Positions 11,113-19,337 of a stretch of 64,000 nucleotides of DNA are shown one piece after another. The DNA is taken from assembly GCA_030167125.1 (NCBI GenBank), contig CP126531.1:2319001-2383000 (forward strand), read 5' to 3'. Source of the stretch: Rhodanobacteraceae bacterium. Lineage in GTDB: Bacteria > Pseudomonadota > Gammaproteobacteria > Xanthomonadales > Rhodanobacteraceae. The stretch's first letter is position 1. Every line of letters starts with the position of its first letter. The notes beneath the pieces are model-generated. The model saw only the letters and a program-made list of their open reading frames with translations, had not been told where the DNA came from and did no database searches. The position numbers and the translations under genes are program-made.

Positions 11113-12174
11113 ATGAACCTGACGAAAAGATACTCACCGGCTATCGCAGCGGCGTTGCTCGCAGCAGTGCTGTTCGGCGCCAGTACGCCGCTCGCAAAAC
11201 AACTGCTGAGCGATCTGTCGCCAATCCTGTTGGCCGGTCTGCTTTACCTCGGAAGTGGTATCGGCCTCGGATTGATCAGGCTGGTACGCGACCGCGGGTG
11301 GCGCACGCCGTCGATGTCTGGACGCGAGTGGTTCTGGCTGCTGCTCGCGATCGTGTTCGGCGGTGTGCTCGGTCCGCTGGCGTTGATGCTGGGGCTCACC
11401 CAGACAACCGCTGCGACCGCCTCGCTGTTGCTCAATCTGGAAGCAGTTCTGACCGCATTGCTGGCGTGGGTCGTCTTTCGCGAAAACGCCGGGCGTCGAG
11501 TGGTACTGGGCATGGTGCTGATTGTTGCCGGCGCGGTGTTGCTGGCTTGGCCCGGTTCTACCCCACACGCGGGCCTCGGCTGGGGCGCCTTGCTGATTGC
11601 AGGTGCCTGTCTGTGCTGGGCGCTGGACAACAATTTCACCGGCAAGGTTTCGGCCACGGATGCATTGTTTCTGGCTTGCCTCAAGGGAACGGTTGCCGGC
11701 GTCGTGAATACGGGGATCGCATTGTCACTCGGCGCGCACATCCCTGCGGGTCTGGCCATCGGCGAAGCGATGGTGGTCGGATTGCTGGGTTACGGCGTCA
11801 GTCTTGTGTTGTTCGTGCTCGCCTTGCGCGGATTGGGCAGCGCGCGCACCGGAGCGTATTTTTCGACTGCGCCATTCATGGGTGCGGCGATCGCGATACT
11901 TGCGTTCGGGGATCACGCTTCGCTGATGTTCTGGCTGGCGGCGATCCTGATGGGAGCCGGCGTCTGGTTGCATCTGACCGAACGCCACGAGCACCTGCAC
12001 ACCCACGAAGTGATCGCACACACCCATCGCCACGTACACGATGCGCATCACCAACATGAGCACGATTTCGACTGGGATGGCCGCGAACCCCACACGCACC
12101 CGCACATCCATGAGCCGCTGACGCACAGCCATCCCCACTTTCCGGACATCCACCATCAGCACCGCCATCACTGA
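11113..12174 (+). CDS. EamA/DMT-family transporter with His-rich C-terminal tail
   Basis: 353 residues with about ten hydrophobic segments arranged as two EamA repeats (ALLAAVLFGASTPLAKQLL.. and LLIAGACLCWALDNNFTGKV..). GAGG lies 10 bases before the start. The last 65 or so residues are a cytoplasmic tail packed with His (HEHLHTHEVIAHTHRHVHDAHHQHEH, written here only in part in the gene) resembling metal-sensing or metal-binding tails. DMT proteins export metabolites or drugs; the tail and the adjoining copper genes suggest a metal role, which is an inference. A small hairpin (ACCGGC gcca GCCGGT, 12191-12206) follows the stop. Confidence 0.85.
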   Translation: MNLTKRYSPAIAAALLAAVLFGASTPLAKQLLSDLSPILLAGLLYLGSGIGLGLIRLVRDRGWRTPSMSGREWFWLLLAIVFGGVLGPLALMLGLTQTTAATASLLLNLEAVLTALLAWVVFRENAGRRVVLGMVLIVAGAVLLAWPGSTPHAGLGWGALLIAGACLCWALDNNFTGKVSATDALFLACLKGTVAGVVNTGIALSLGAHIPAGLAIGEAMVVGLLGYGVSLVLFVLALRGLGSARTGAYFSTAPFMGAAIAILAFGDHASLMFWLAAILMGAGVWLHLTERHEHLHTHEVIAHTHRHVHDAHHQHEHDFDWDGREPHTHPHIHEPLTHSHPHFPDIHHQHRHH

Positions 12175-12345
12175 AGCGCGCAAGCGTCGTACCGGCGCCA
12201 GCCGGTATCTGCGCCACGAGCGTCGTGGTGAGCGGTCATCAATCGTGGCGCTGCCCGAGACTTTCACCGTGCACGCGGAGCAGACGTCTCCTCCCGTGTC
12301 GGCGGCCTCGGCTACTCTGCTGTATTCAGACGTCCGCTTCTGGCC

Positions 12346-12463
12346 GAGGCTGTGTGAAAACGCGTTTCGGGCTGGAATTGAAGGGGAGAATGCAATGCAG
12401 ACGGCCTTTTGAACGTCCACGAAACGCACCATCGGAACCGCCTCGTCGGCTTCACACAGCCTC
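12346..12463. mobile_element. MITE-like 118-bp element or insertion-sequence remnant
   Basis: Perfect 13-base terminal inverted repeats, GAGGCTGTGTGAA at 12346-12358 and TTCACACAGCCTC at 12451-12463, bound a short interior with no complete gene. The GGCTGTGTGAAAACG end resembles ends of IS4/IS5-group elements. No clear target duplication is visible. It sits in a 460-base stretch (12175-12636) that holds no other feature I can support, between the EamA transporter and the first probable ICE backbone genes. Confidence 0.5.
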
Positions 12464-12636
12464 GACCGGCAATGGCCTGTCGATCCGTGAGCAATCAAAT
12501 GTGGTGGTTAGAGAGTGGTCGTGGCTGGACAGTAGGCTGGCGAAGCCGGTCAAGTACGCTGCCGGTCGTGATCAATTTTGCTGGCGATGCTGGCCAGTTC
12601 TCGCAGCGACGGTGGACATATGGCTGGCGTTTAGTA

Positions 12637-12948
12637 CTAGAGTTCGCGGGACAGCACACGCACCAAGCGAGTGCGGCTTGCGGACGTCGTGTTGTTCGGG
12701 AAATGGATGCTTGCGGTGACACCGGCGTTGTCTTGGAAACGATGCCCAACGATCGAGACCCAGCGCGCGTAATCGTGGCGAGAGTCGCTAGGCTCGACAC
12801 ACTTGGCCCCATCCATGCCAACGTCGCGCGCTGCGCTAACGGCCCGGTGTAATGTCACGTCTTGATCGACAAACGCACGCTCTGTGCAGTCGCCAAGCTC
12901 GGCATCCTCGGGAAGTGTGTAATCGTAGGTCACATTGAAACGTTGCAT
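12637..12948 (-). CDS. Hypothetical protein, ICE backbone
   Basis: 103 residues beginning MQRFNVTYDYTLPEDAELGD, with GAGG eight bases before the ATG. No signal peptide, membrane segment or motif that I recognise. The composition is mixed alpha/beta and charged, unlike a chance reading frame, and the gene is in the same orientation as the adjacent radC-family gene. It may be a short regulatory or accessory protein of the element; function unknown. Confidence 0.55.
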   Translation of the reverse strand: MQRFNVTYDYTLPEDAELGDCTERAFVDQDVTLHRAVSAARDVGMDGAKCVEPSDSRHDYARWVSIVGHRFQDNAGVTASIHFPNNTTSASRTRLVRVLSREL

Positions 12949-13020
12949 TGCGGTTGCCTCAAGTTCGCCACGAATCGCCCATGCGTGCCAGCGCGTCCCT
13001 GCGCCGGCACTGACTGGTGA

Positions 13021-13686
13021 TCAGATAAGCCCCCGCGCCGCCATCGAAGTCGGCTCACCGGAGCCGACCACCAAATGATCAAGCACCCGTACTCCGACAA
13101 GCTGTAGTGCGTCGCGAAGCTGGCGGGTGATGTTGCGATCGGCAGCCGAAGGTTCGGCGACGCCGCTGGGGTGGTTGTGCGCGAGGATCACCGCCGCCGC
13201 ATTGTGTTCCAGCGCCGCGCGCACGACTTCACGCGGATGCACGCTCGCACCATCCAAGGTGCCGCGAAACATTTCTTCGAATGCCAGTACACGGTGCCGA
13301 TTGTCGAGGAACAGGCAAGCGAACACCTCGTACGGCAGGTGGGCGAGCCGCGCTTTCAGATAGGCTGCGCTATCGCGCGGGCTGGTCAACGCCTCACGGC
13401 CTGCCAGTTCTTCGCCCATCACGCGCCGCGCAAGTTCCAGCGCCGCACGCACACGCGCTTGTCGCCCCAGCGGCAATGCTCCATCGTGGCGGATCATGTA
13501 TCCGGCCAAGCCTCCCGCCGCGCAAACATCCGCGCGGATTCGCTCGGGATCGCAGCCGAACAGCACCGCCAGCAGTTCAGTGTTGGAAAGTGCACTTGCA
13601 CCGCGCGACAACAAGCGATCGCGCGGCAGGTCGGATGTGGCAATGTCTCGCACGCAATGGGTGCTGCGAAAGATCGTCGATTGCAT
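13021..13686 (-). CDS. radC: RadC-family JAB-domain protein
   Basis: 221 residues from the ATG at 13686. An N-terminal helix-hairpin-helix-like region (RLLSRGASALSNTELLAVLFG) precedes the MPN/JAB domain with EMFRGTLDGASVHPREVV and the metal-binding AHNHPSG motif followed by D (SAADRNITRQL). RadC-type proteins are very common cargo in ICEs, plasmid leading regions and genomic islands; they are not proven DNA-repair enzymes. The ORF can be read further upstream but those residues lie in the low-complexity structured segment. Confidence 0.9.
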   Translation of the reverse strand: MQSTIFRSTHCVRDIATSDLPRDRLLSRGASALSNTELLAVLFGCDPERIRADVCAAGGLAGYMIRHDGALPLGRQARVRAALELARRVMGEELAGREALTSPRDSAAYLKARLAHLPYEVFACLFLDNRHRVLAFEEMFRGTLDGASVHPREVVRAALEHNAAAVILAHNHPSGVAEPSAADRNITRQLRDALQLVGVRVLDHLVVGSGEPTSMAARGLI

Positions 13687-14501
13687 GGCTGCTCCTATCG
13701 TGTCTGGCCGGAAGCGAAGCGACCCGGCGGGTCGCGTCAGCTTTCGGACGGGCACCGGCCCTGCCGGAGCCGCCGCAGTGTCAAGGGCAGCGCCCAAAGG
13801 GCGCAGCGAGCGGCTGGCGCGGCCCGCAGCGCAGCGAGGACACGGGCCGCGAGCGTCCCTTGACACGGGAAGCGGCGGCGTAGGCAACAGGGGGAGCCGC
13901 CGGCCTCGCCGGCGGGGGAAAAGCCGCGCAGCGGCGTTCCCGTGTGGACGCGCACACGCGCGCCGTAGGATTCGCAGCCGCGCGCAGCACGGCGAGAATT
14001 CACTATCGGCGCAGGCGCGGACTGGAAGCCCAAGGGGCGCACCAGGTCGCCCTGCCCACACCAACAAGCAACAACGGCCAAACGCTGTACGCGTCAACCG
14101 TGAGTCACACGTTGGCGGTGAAGACCGATTGATCCCACGCATCGACAAGCCGCCCGCACATAGTCCGGCGTCATTGGCGCGCGCTTGAATCCGATCAGTT
14201 CGGGACGGAGCAAGTTGAGGGAAGCGGCACGGCGACACGCTCGCTCGCTTCAGGCGAGGATGGAAGCCCACAGGGCCGAGACGACGGCTTCATCGTCGGC
14301 TCGGTTCACGACAGCCGTCCGCAAAGCGGCGCCCACCCCTGCCTGAATATCCTCTAAAGGCCCACTGAGACCCATAAGCAAAATAGCCAAAAGTGGCGTT
14401 GACACGCGCATTTTCGGATTGTATGGTTTGCAAATTGCGAGCAATAAATAACGTATTTTTAGTAACTTTATGTTCATAAACTTCTCACTATTCTGCAAAC
14501 A
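13687..14501. other. 815-base non-coding segment between radC and the T4SS operon
   Basis: No convincing protein-coding sequence; the open frames here are a by-product of extreme GC content. The left half (13740-13990) is crowded with hairpins, described in a separate entry. The right end (about 14395-14500) changes abruptly to AT-rich sequence (ATTGCGAGCAATAAATAACG and following), the best place for the promoter of the rightward T4SS operon, although no -35/-10 pair with standard spacing stands out. Confidence 0.6.
13778..13935. repeat. Nested inverted repeats: multi-hairpin structured element
   Basis: An outer perfect 10-bp inverted repeat, GTGTCAAGGG (13778-13787) and CCCTTGACAC (13857-13866), encloses two further hairpins: GCGCCC-aaa-GGGCGC (13790-13804) and GCGGCCCG..CGGGCCGC (13819-13850). 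To the right are CCGCCGGC-ctc-GCCGGCGG (13897-13915) and GCCGC-gca-GCGGC (13923-13935). The outer arms carry TTGACA, a -35-like hexamer, on both strands. This could be a structured RNA, a single-strand DNA promoter of the kind found in plasmid leading regions, or part of an origin of transfer; the sequence alone does not decide. Confidence 0.6.
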
Positions 14502-14954
14502 ATGTCCATCCTGCGCCATGCAATGCCCTGTCTCGCGACACTTGTCCTCGGCATCGCCCCGGCAAGCGCCGCACCTCCACAAACCAACGTCGACACCGCA
14601 ATCGCTGAAGCCAACGCCATGGTGAAACTCGGCATACCCACCCAAGTGATCGATGTCTGGCTGCTGCGACAGGTCAAGGGAGCCGGCACCGCCCGCTCGG
14701 CAACCTCCGACGTCACCGTGCAGACGCCGCCACCAAGCTGGGATGTTTACGCCGCCGCTGCATGGACACGGCAAGAACGGGGTGCAACAGGGAGTGACGA
14801 ATTGCAGAGGGAAAACGTTTACACGAGGACTAGACTCGGCTTGAGTTCGGCCGATCAGGACCTTCGCCATGCCACATCCGGACAAGCCCTCGAAATCGAC
14901 CAGGGACGGACTCAAGCGTCGAACGTTCTACCTGCCCAGGCAGTCGCGCATTGA
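14502..14954 (+). CDS. Possible secreted hypothetical protein (uncertain)
   Basis: 150 codons starting MSILRHAMPCLATLVLGIAPASAA, a convincing signal peptide, followed by about 60 plausible residues (DTAIAEANAMVKLGIPTQVIDVWLLRQVKG). The second half overlaps the next gene by 86 bases in another frame and reads poorly, so the protein may be shorter in its original form, or the frame may be a decayed gene. It occupies the slot where a VirB1-type lytic transglycosylase is often found, but no transglycosylase motif is visible. Confidence 0.4.
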   Translation: MSILRHAMPCLATLVLGIAPASAAPPQTNVDTAIAEANAMVKLGIPTQVIDVWLLRQVKGAGTARSATSDVTVQTPPPSWDVYAAAAWTRQERGATGSDELQRENVYTRTRLGLSSADQDLRHATSGQALEIDQGRTQASNVLPAQAVAH

Positions 14955-15201
14955 GCCGACCATGTTCGAGGCCGAGTTGGCAGATCAGATTGCCAACCAG
15001 GCGATCCGCCAGTTGTGCATCTATGAAAGCAAGCGGGGATTCAGCCTCAAGGCGTTGCCCGTCTGGAAAGACGAATTCATGACCCTGATCGGAACCGCAA
15101 CCAAGGAGCCCCGCCAATACAAGTCGCTCGACCGCTTGCTCAACACCATCAAGCAGCATGGACCCTTGCCGCCGACGCTCCTTCTCGGTGAGCAAAAGTG
15201 A
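14869..15201 (+). CDS. Hypothetical protein preceding virB2
   Basis: 110 residues, basic and hydrophilic (MPHPDKPSKSTRDGLKRRTF..), with an AGGA upstream of the ATG. A central helix (FEAELADQIANQAIRQLCIY) is followed by PRQYKSLDRLLNTIKQH. No recognised domain. It is 36 bases upstream of virB2 on the same strand and is probably the first gene of the transfer operon or a small regulator of it; function unknown. Confidence 0.6.
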   Translation: MPHPDKPSKSTRDGLKRRTFYLPRQSRIEPTMFEAELADQIANQAIRQLCIYESKRGFSLKALPVWKDEFMTLIGTATKEPRQYKSLDRLLNTIKQHGPLPPTLLLGEQK

Positions 15202-15237
15202 TCTAGACCCGCACCCCCCACCTTTGGAGATCGACCG

Positions 15238-15588
15238 ATGATGGCGTCAACCCGCCTGGCTTCTTGCTGCTCCGTTTTTGCCCGCAACGCGGGTTACATC
15301 CGACTGATCGCCTGCCTCGCCGTCATCGCAGTCAGCGCGCTCTCGCCGCATCTTGCACTGGCACAAGCAGCCGGCGGAATGGACCTGTGCACCAAGGCCA
15401 ACAGCGCGCTGACGTGGATAAAAGAAGGTGTGTTCTTCATCCTGGTGGTTGCCGTGCTCGGCTCAGGCGTCATGGCCGCCTTCGGAAGGATGTCATGGGC
15501 CACAGTGGGGCAAGTGCTGATCGGCGCAATCGTTGCGGGTGTGGCCACCGAAGTCGTAACGGCGCTGTACGGCTCAGGCGGTTGCTGA
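15238..15588 (+). CDS. virB2: Type IV secretion pilin VirB2/TrbC family
   Basis: 116 residues. A long cleavable leader ending SALSPHLALAQAA precedes a mature protein with two hydrophobic helices (WIKEGVFFILVVAVLGSGVMAAF and VGQVLIGAIVAGVATEVVTALYG) joined by a short basic loop, the VirB2 pilin plan. GGAG precedes the ATG. It would polymerise into the conjugative pilus. virB3 starts two bases after its stop. Confidence 0.9.
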   Translation: MMASTRLASCCSVFARNAGYIRLIACLAVIAVSALSPHLALAQAAGGMDLCTKANSALTWIKEGVFFILVVAVLGSGVMAAFGRMSWATVGQVLIGAIVAGVATEVVTALYGSGGC

Positions 15589-15589
15589 C

Positions 15590-15922
15590 ATGGCTTCCGG
15601 ACTGCGCAGTGATCCCCTGTTCGGCGGCCTTGCACGCCCGCCCGTGCTGCTGGGCTTGCCGATCCAGGCACTCCTTTTCATCACTTCCGGGAGCGCCGTC
15701 GCCTATCTCGTTGCCAACATGCTGCAGACCAACGTGATGTGGAAGATCGGTGCGCTCGGATCGGGATTGGTGCTGTACGGCATCGCTCGCCTGATCTGCG
15801 CGAAGGATCCTCGTGCATTCCGGTATCTCGGACTGCAACTCAATACCAAGGCAATGCACCGTACGCGCGGTTACTGGCGTGCGGGCTCCTATTCGCCGCT
15901 GCCGCACCGCAAGCGCAGATAA
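15590..15922 (+). CDS. virB3: Type IV secretion protein VirB3
   Basis: 110 residues with the VirB3 signature DPLFGGLARPPVLLGLPIQAL at the N-terminus, two membrane segments and a basic C-terminus (SPLPHRKRR). VirB3 sits in the inner membrane and works with the VirB4 ATPase, whose gene follows nine bases later. Confidence 0.9.
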   Translation: MASGLRSDPLFGGLARPPVLLGLPIQALLFITSGSAVAYLVANMLQTNVMWKIGALGSGLVLYGIARLICAKDPRAFRYLGLQLNTKAMHRTRGYWRAGSYSPLPHRKRR

Positions 15923-15931
15923 GGACATTCC

Positions 15932-18346
15932 ATGCTCGCTCCCAAGCAAGGCCTCGCCAACGCGGCCCGGCCACTGGTCGACTTCATCCCGTATTCCACG
16001 CACGTGTCGAATTTCAACGTGCGTACGGTTGCCGGCGACACGCTGACGGTCATCAAGCTCGCGGGCGTTGCGCATGAATGCGCCGACGATGAAGACATCC
16101 AGGGCTGGCATGACGCACTGACCGGCCTGCTCCGCAACATCGCGACTGAAAACGTGGCGTTGTGGATGCATACCGTGCGCGAAGAGCGCTCCGAATACCC
16201 CGCAGGCGCCTTCGAGAACAACTTCGCCGGGCGCTTGAATGCGCATTACCGCGAGAGCCTGTCGGGTTTGCAGCTCATGGCCAACGCCCACTACGTGACG
16301 CTGTTGGTACGAGGCAAATCACCGGGCATGAAGCTGCTCGACTTCGGAGCCAAAAAGACCGCGGCCAACGTGCTCGAGTCGATCTCGGATGCTTCGGCTC
16401 ACCTCGACGAATTGGCCGAAACGGTGCTCGCCGGTTTGAGCCGGTACGCGCCTCGCCGTCTTTCGACCTACGCGTGCAACGGGGTGGTGTGCTCCGAACC
16501 GCTGGAGTTCCTCTCCTGTCTGATCAACGGCGAATGGCAACGCATCGCCGTCCCGAAAGGGCGCGCCGCATTCGGCATGATCAGCTCGCGGGTTTCCTTC
16601 GGCGTGGATCAACTGGAAATCCGCACACCGACCACCGTCAAGACCGGGGCAATCCTTGCGGCCAGCGCTTACCAAGTCGAGCGCACCGAACCCGGCCATC
16701 TGAATGTCCTGCTCACGCTGCCCTTTCCGTTTGTGCTCACGCAGTCCTTCGCGATCTACGGCCGCAACAAGGCCATGGCCGCGCTGCACAAGCAACAGCG
16801 CCTGCTGATCAATGCCGAGGATGCCTCAGAAACACAGATTGCCGACATCAGCCAGGCCCTTGACGATCTCGCCAGCAACCGCGTCGCATTCGGCGAGCAT
16901 CACCTGAGCCTGCAAATCCTGGCCGACACGCAACGCGAATTGGTTGATCGCCTCTCGGACGCGCGTGCCGCGCTATCCGAGTGCGGCTTCACGGTGGCGC
17001 GCGAGGATGAATGCATCGAAGCCGCATTCTTTGCGCAATTGCCGGGCAACTTTCAACTGCGTCCGCGACCGGCGGCGATTTCTTCCAGCAACATCGTCGG
17101 CTTCACCGGCTTCCACAATTACCCGATGGGCCGCTACGACGGGAACCAATGGGGACCGGCGGTCACGCTGTTGAAAACGACGTCCGGTACGCCGTTCTAC
17201 TTCAACTTTCACCTGCCGCCGAGTTCACGACGCGGCGCGGACGAAGGCGATGTGGACGAGCGCGTCCCGGGACACACCTTGCTGCTCGGCCCGACCGGTG
17301 CCGGCAAAACCGTCATCCAGACCTTCATGCTGGCGCAGTGCGAGAAGTATCGCCCGACAGTGTTCACCTTCGACAAGGACCAGGGCCAGGAAATCTTCGT
17401 GCGCGCCATGGGCGGGCAGTATTCGACGCTCAGGAATGGCGTTCCGACCGGCTTCAATCCCTGCGCCCTGCCCGACACGCCCGGCAATCGCAGCTTCCTG
17501 ATGCAGCTCGTCAAGCGCTGCATCGCGGGAGAAGACCCGCAGTTCCAGTTCTCGCCTTCGCGCGAACGCGAAGTGCACGAAGCCGTGAACGGCCTCTACA
17601 TGATGCCTTATCAAGCGCGCCGCTTTTCCGCACTCAAGGAATTCTTCGATCCCACCGATCCGAACGGAAACGCCGCGCGCTTTCGCAAGTGGTGCGCGGG
17701 CGGCTCACTCGGATGGCTGCTCGACAACCCTGCCGACACGATCAATTTCGCCACGGGCCGCCACTTCGGCTACGACGTCACGGATTTCCTCGACAACATT
17801 GAGACCCGCACCGTGACGGTGATGTACCTGTTCCATCGCATGGAGCAATTGATCGACGGGCGCCGCTTCATCCTCAACATGGATGAATTCTGGAAGATGC
17901 TGCTCGACCCGGTCTTCGAGGGCAAGGCGCTCGATGCGGTCAAGACCTGGCGCAAGCGCAATGCGCTGGCGATCTTCGGGACGCAAAGCCCCTCCGACGT
18001 GCTGCGCTCGCGCATCAGCCGCCAGTTGATCGAACAGTGCGTCACCCAGCTCTATCTCCCCAACCCCAAGGCAGCCCGCGAAGACTACATCGAGGGATTC
18101 AAGCTGACGGAGCGCGAATACGAAATCATCGGAAGAGACATGGTCGAGCAAAACTTGCGCGGGTTCCTGTTTAAGCAGGGCCAGAACGCCACGGTCTGCG
18201 AATTGAACCTGCGCGGCTTCGAACAGGAATTGGCCGTGCTGTCGGGTACCGCAGCGTCAGTGGAACTCAGCCTTCGCGCCATCGCGCAAGCGGGCGAGAA
18301 CCCGGATCACTGGCTTCCAATCTTCGACCAGATGAGGAGAGCGTAA
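15932..18346 (+). CDS. virB4: Type IV secretion ATPase VirB4
   Basis: 804 residues, normal for VirB4. The N-terminal CagE/TrbE/VirB domain (IPYSTHVSNFNVRTVAGDTL.. and PMGRYDGNQWGPAVTLLKT) is followed by the ATPase domain with Walker A LLGPTGAGKTV near residue 452 and a Walker B-like RRFILNMDEFWKML. It energises pilus assembly and substrate transfer at the inner membrane. The stop overlaps the virB5 start (TAATG). Confidence 0.96.
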   Translation: MLAPKQGLANAARPLVDFIPYSTHVSNFNVRTVAGDTLTVIKLAGVAHECADDEDIQGWHDALTGLLRNIATENVALWMHTVREERSEYPAGAFENNFAGRLNAHYRESLSGLQLMANAHYVTLLVRGKSPGMKLLDFGAKKTAANVLESISDASAHLDELAETVLAGLSRYAPRRLSTYACNGVVCSEPLEFLSCLINGEWQRIAVPKGRAAFGMISSRVSFGVDQLEIRTPTTVKTGAILAASAYQVERTEPGHLNVLLTLPFPFVLTQSFAIYGRNKAMAALHKQQRLLINAEDASETQIADISQALDDLASNRVAFGEHHLSLQILADTQRELVDRLSDARAALSECGFTVAREDECIEAAFFAQLPGNFQLRPRPAAISSSNIVGFTGFHNYPMGRYDGNQWGPAVTLLKTTSGTPFYFNFHLPPSSRRGADEGDVDERVPGHTLLLGPTGAGKTVIQTFMLAQCEKYRPTVFTFDKDQGQEIFVRAMGGQYSTLRNGVPTGFNPCALPDTPGNRSFLMQLVKRCIAGEDPQFQFSPSREREVHEAVNGLYMMPYQARRFSALKEFFDPTDPNGNAARFRKWCAGGSLGWLLDNPADTINFATGRHFGYDVTDFLDNIETRTVTVMYLFHRMEQLIDGRRFILNMDEFWKMLLDPVFEGKALDAVKTWRKRNALAIFGTQSPSDVLRSRISRQLIEQCVTQLYLPNPKAAREDYIEGFKLTEREYEIIGRDMVEQNLRGFLFKQGQNATVCELNLRGFEQELAVLSGTAASVELSLRAIAQAGENPDHWLPIFDQMRRA

Positions 18347-19032
18347 TGAAACGCACCGCAACGGTAATCGCACTCACCGCCGCCCTGGCGGCAGGGACAT
18401 TCACGGGCGCGCCGATCGCGCACGCACAAGCCGTCGTGATTGACCCCGCCAATCTGCAGCAAGCCATCGCCCGCTACATCGAAATGATCCAGCAGCTGGA
18501 GCAACTGAAGGCCCAGCTCCAACAAGCCAAACAGCAATACGCATCCCTCACCGGCAGCCGGGGACTCGGTGCGATCGATCCGGAAAACTACACCGCGAAC
18601 ATCCCGACCAACTGGCACCAAACCCTCGCGGCGATGCAAAACGGCGGCCAGGTCGGCGCACTCGCCAACCAGATCAAGAGCGAGGCCTCCGAGCTCAACC
18701 AGCCGCAGTTCGCGCATGTCGATGCGACGGTCACGCAGGCGTTGACCACGCACCTCAACGATGCCGCGACCGCGCAAGCACTCAATGCACAAACCTACGA
18801 CGACTCCGGTGCAAGGTTCCAGCGCCTCAACCAGCTCATGAGCCAGATCAACAGCACCACCGACATGAAATCGATCGGTGAGCTGCAGGCACGCATCGAG
18901 ATCGAAAACGGAATGCTGCTCAACGAACTGATCAAGCTGCAATCGATGAATGCCCTCATCGACAACAGCCGCCGCGTCCAGCAGCAACACGAAACCGAGG
19001 ACGGCTACAAGCTCACCGCCGCGAAATACTGA
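18346..19032 (+). CDS. virB5: Type IV secretion minor pilin VirB5
   Basis: 228 residues: signal peptide ending APIAHAQA, then a long coiled-coil region (ARYIEMIQQLEQLKAQLQQAKQQY) and helical C-terminus, as in the P-type DNA transfer protein VirB5 family. VirB5 lies at the pilus tip and helps recipient contact. It is translationally coupled to virB4. Confidence 0.85.
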   Translation: MKRTATVIALTAALAAGTFTGAPIAHAQAVVIDPANLQQAIARYIEMIQQLEQLKAQLQQAKQQYASLTGSRGLGAIDPENYTANIPTNWHQTLAAMQNGGQVGALANQIKSEASELNQPQFAHVDATVTQALTTHLNDAATAQALNAQTYDDSGARFQRLNQLMSQINSTTDMKSIGELQARIEIENGMLLNELIKLQSMNALIDNSRRVQQQHETEDGYKLTAAKY

Positions 19033-19052
19033 CCCAACCGGAGAACACCACC

Positions 19053-19322
19053 ATGAAACGTCCCTTGATCTTCTTCCTCGTCGCCTCAGTCGCTGCCCTT
19101 TCCGGTTGCTCGCACTCAGCCGACCGGGTTCCGGATTACCACACGCTCCTCGGAAAGAAGAACGTGGCGAACATGAATATGGCGGTCGCCAAATGCAACG
19201 AATCGGCAACAGCCGCCGAGCGCGCAACCAACCCATGGTGTGGAGTGGTGCAAAAGGCAAATCGGTGCATGGATCCCTCCTACTTTGGTGAGACGCCAGC
19301 AACAGCGTGCCCCGCGAAGTAA
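19053..19322 (+). CDS. EexN-like entry-exclusion lipoprotein
   Basis: 89 residues with a lipobox signal peptide (VASVAALSGC) and a mature domain with paired Cys (VAKCNESA, NPWCGVV, NRCMDP, TACPAK). Small lipoproteins of this size and Cys pattern between virB5 and virB6 are usually EexN family proteins, which block redundant transfer into a cell already carrying the element. The family match is by size, lipobox, Cys pattern and position. Confidence 0.7.
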   Translation: MKRPLIFFLVASVAALSGCSHSADRVPDYHTLLGKKNVANMNMAVAKCNESATAAERATNPWCGVVQKANRCMDPSYFGETPATACPAK

Positions 19323-19337
19323 TCGGCGAAGAGCAAA

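Noticed and set aside
13744..14271. N-terminal extension of the radC frame
   Set aside because: The extra 195 codons translate the hairpin-rich segment into Arg/Pro/Gly-rich sequence; the ATG at 13686 gives a normal RadC-type start.
14250..14915. 221-codon leftward frame crossing the T4SS promoter region
   Set aside because: Runs through the AT-rich promoter-like stretch and against the two small sense genes; composition is implausible.
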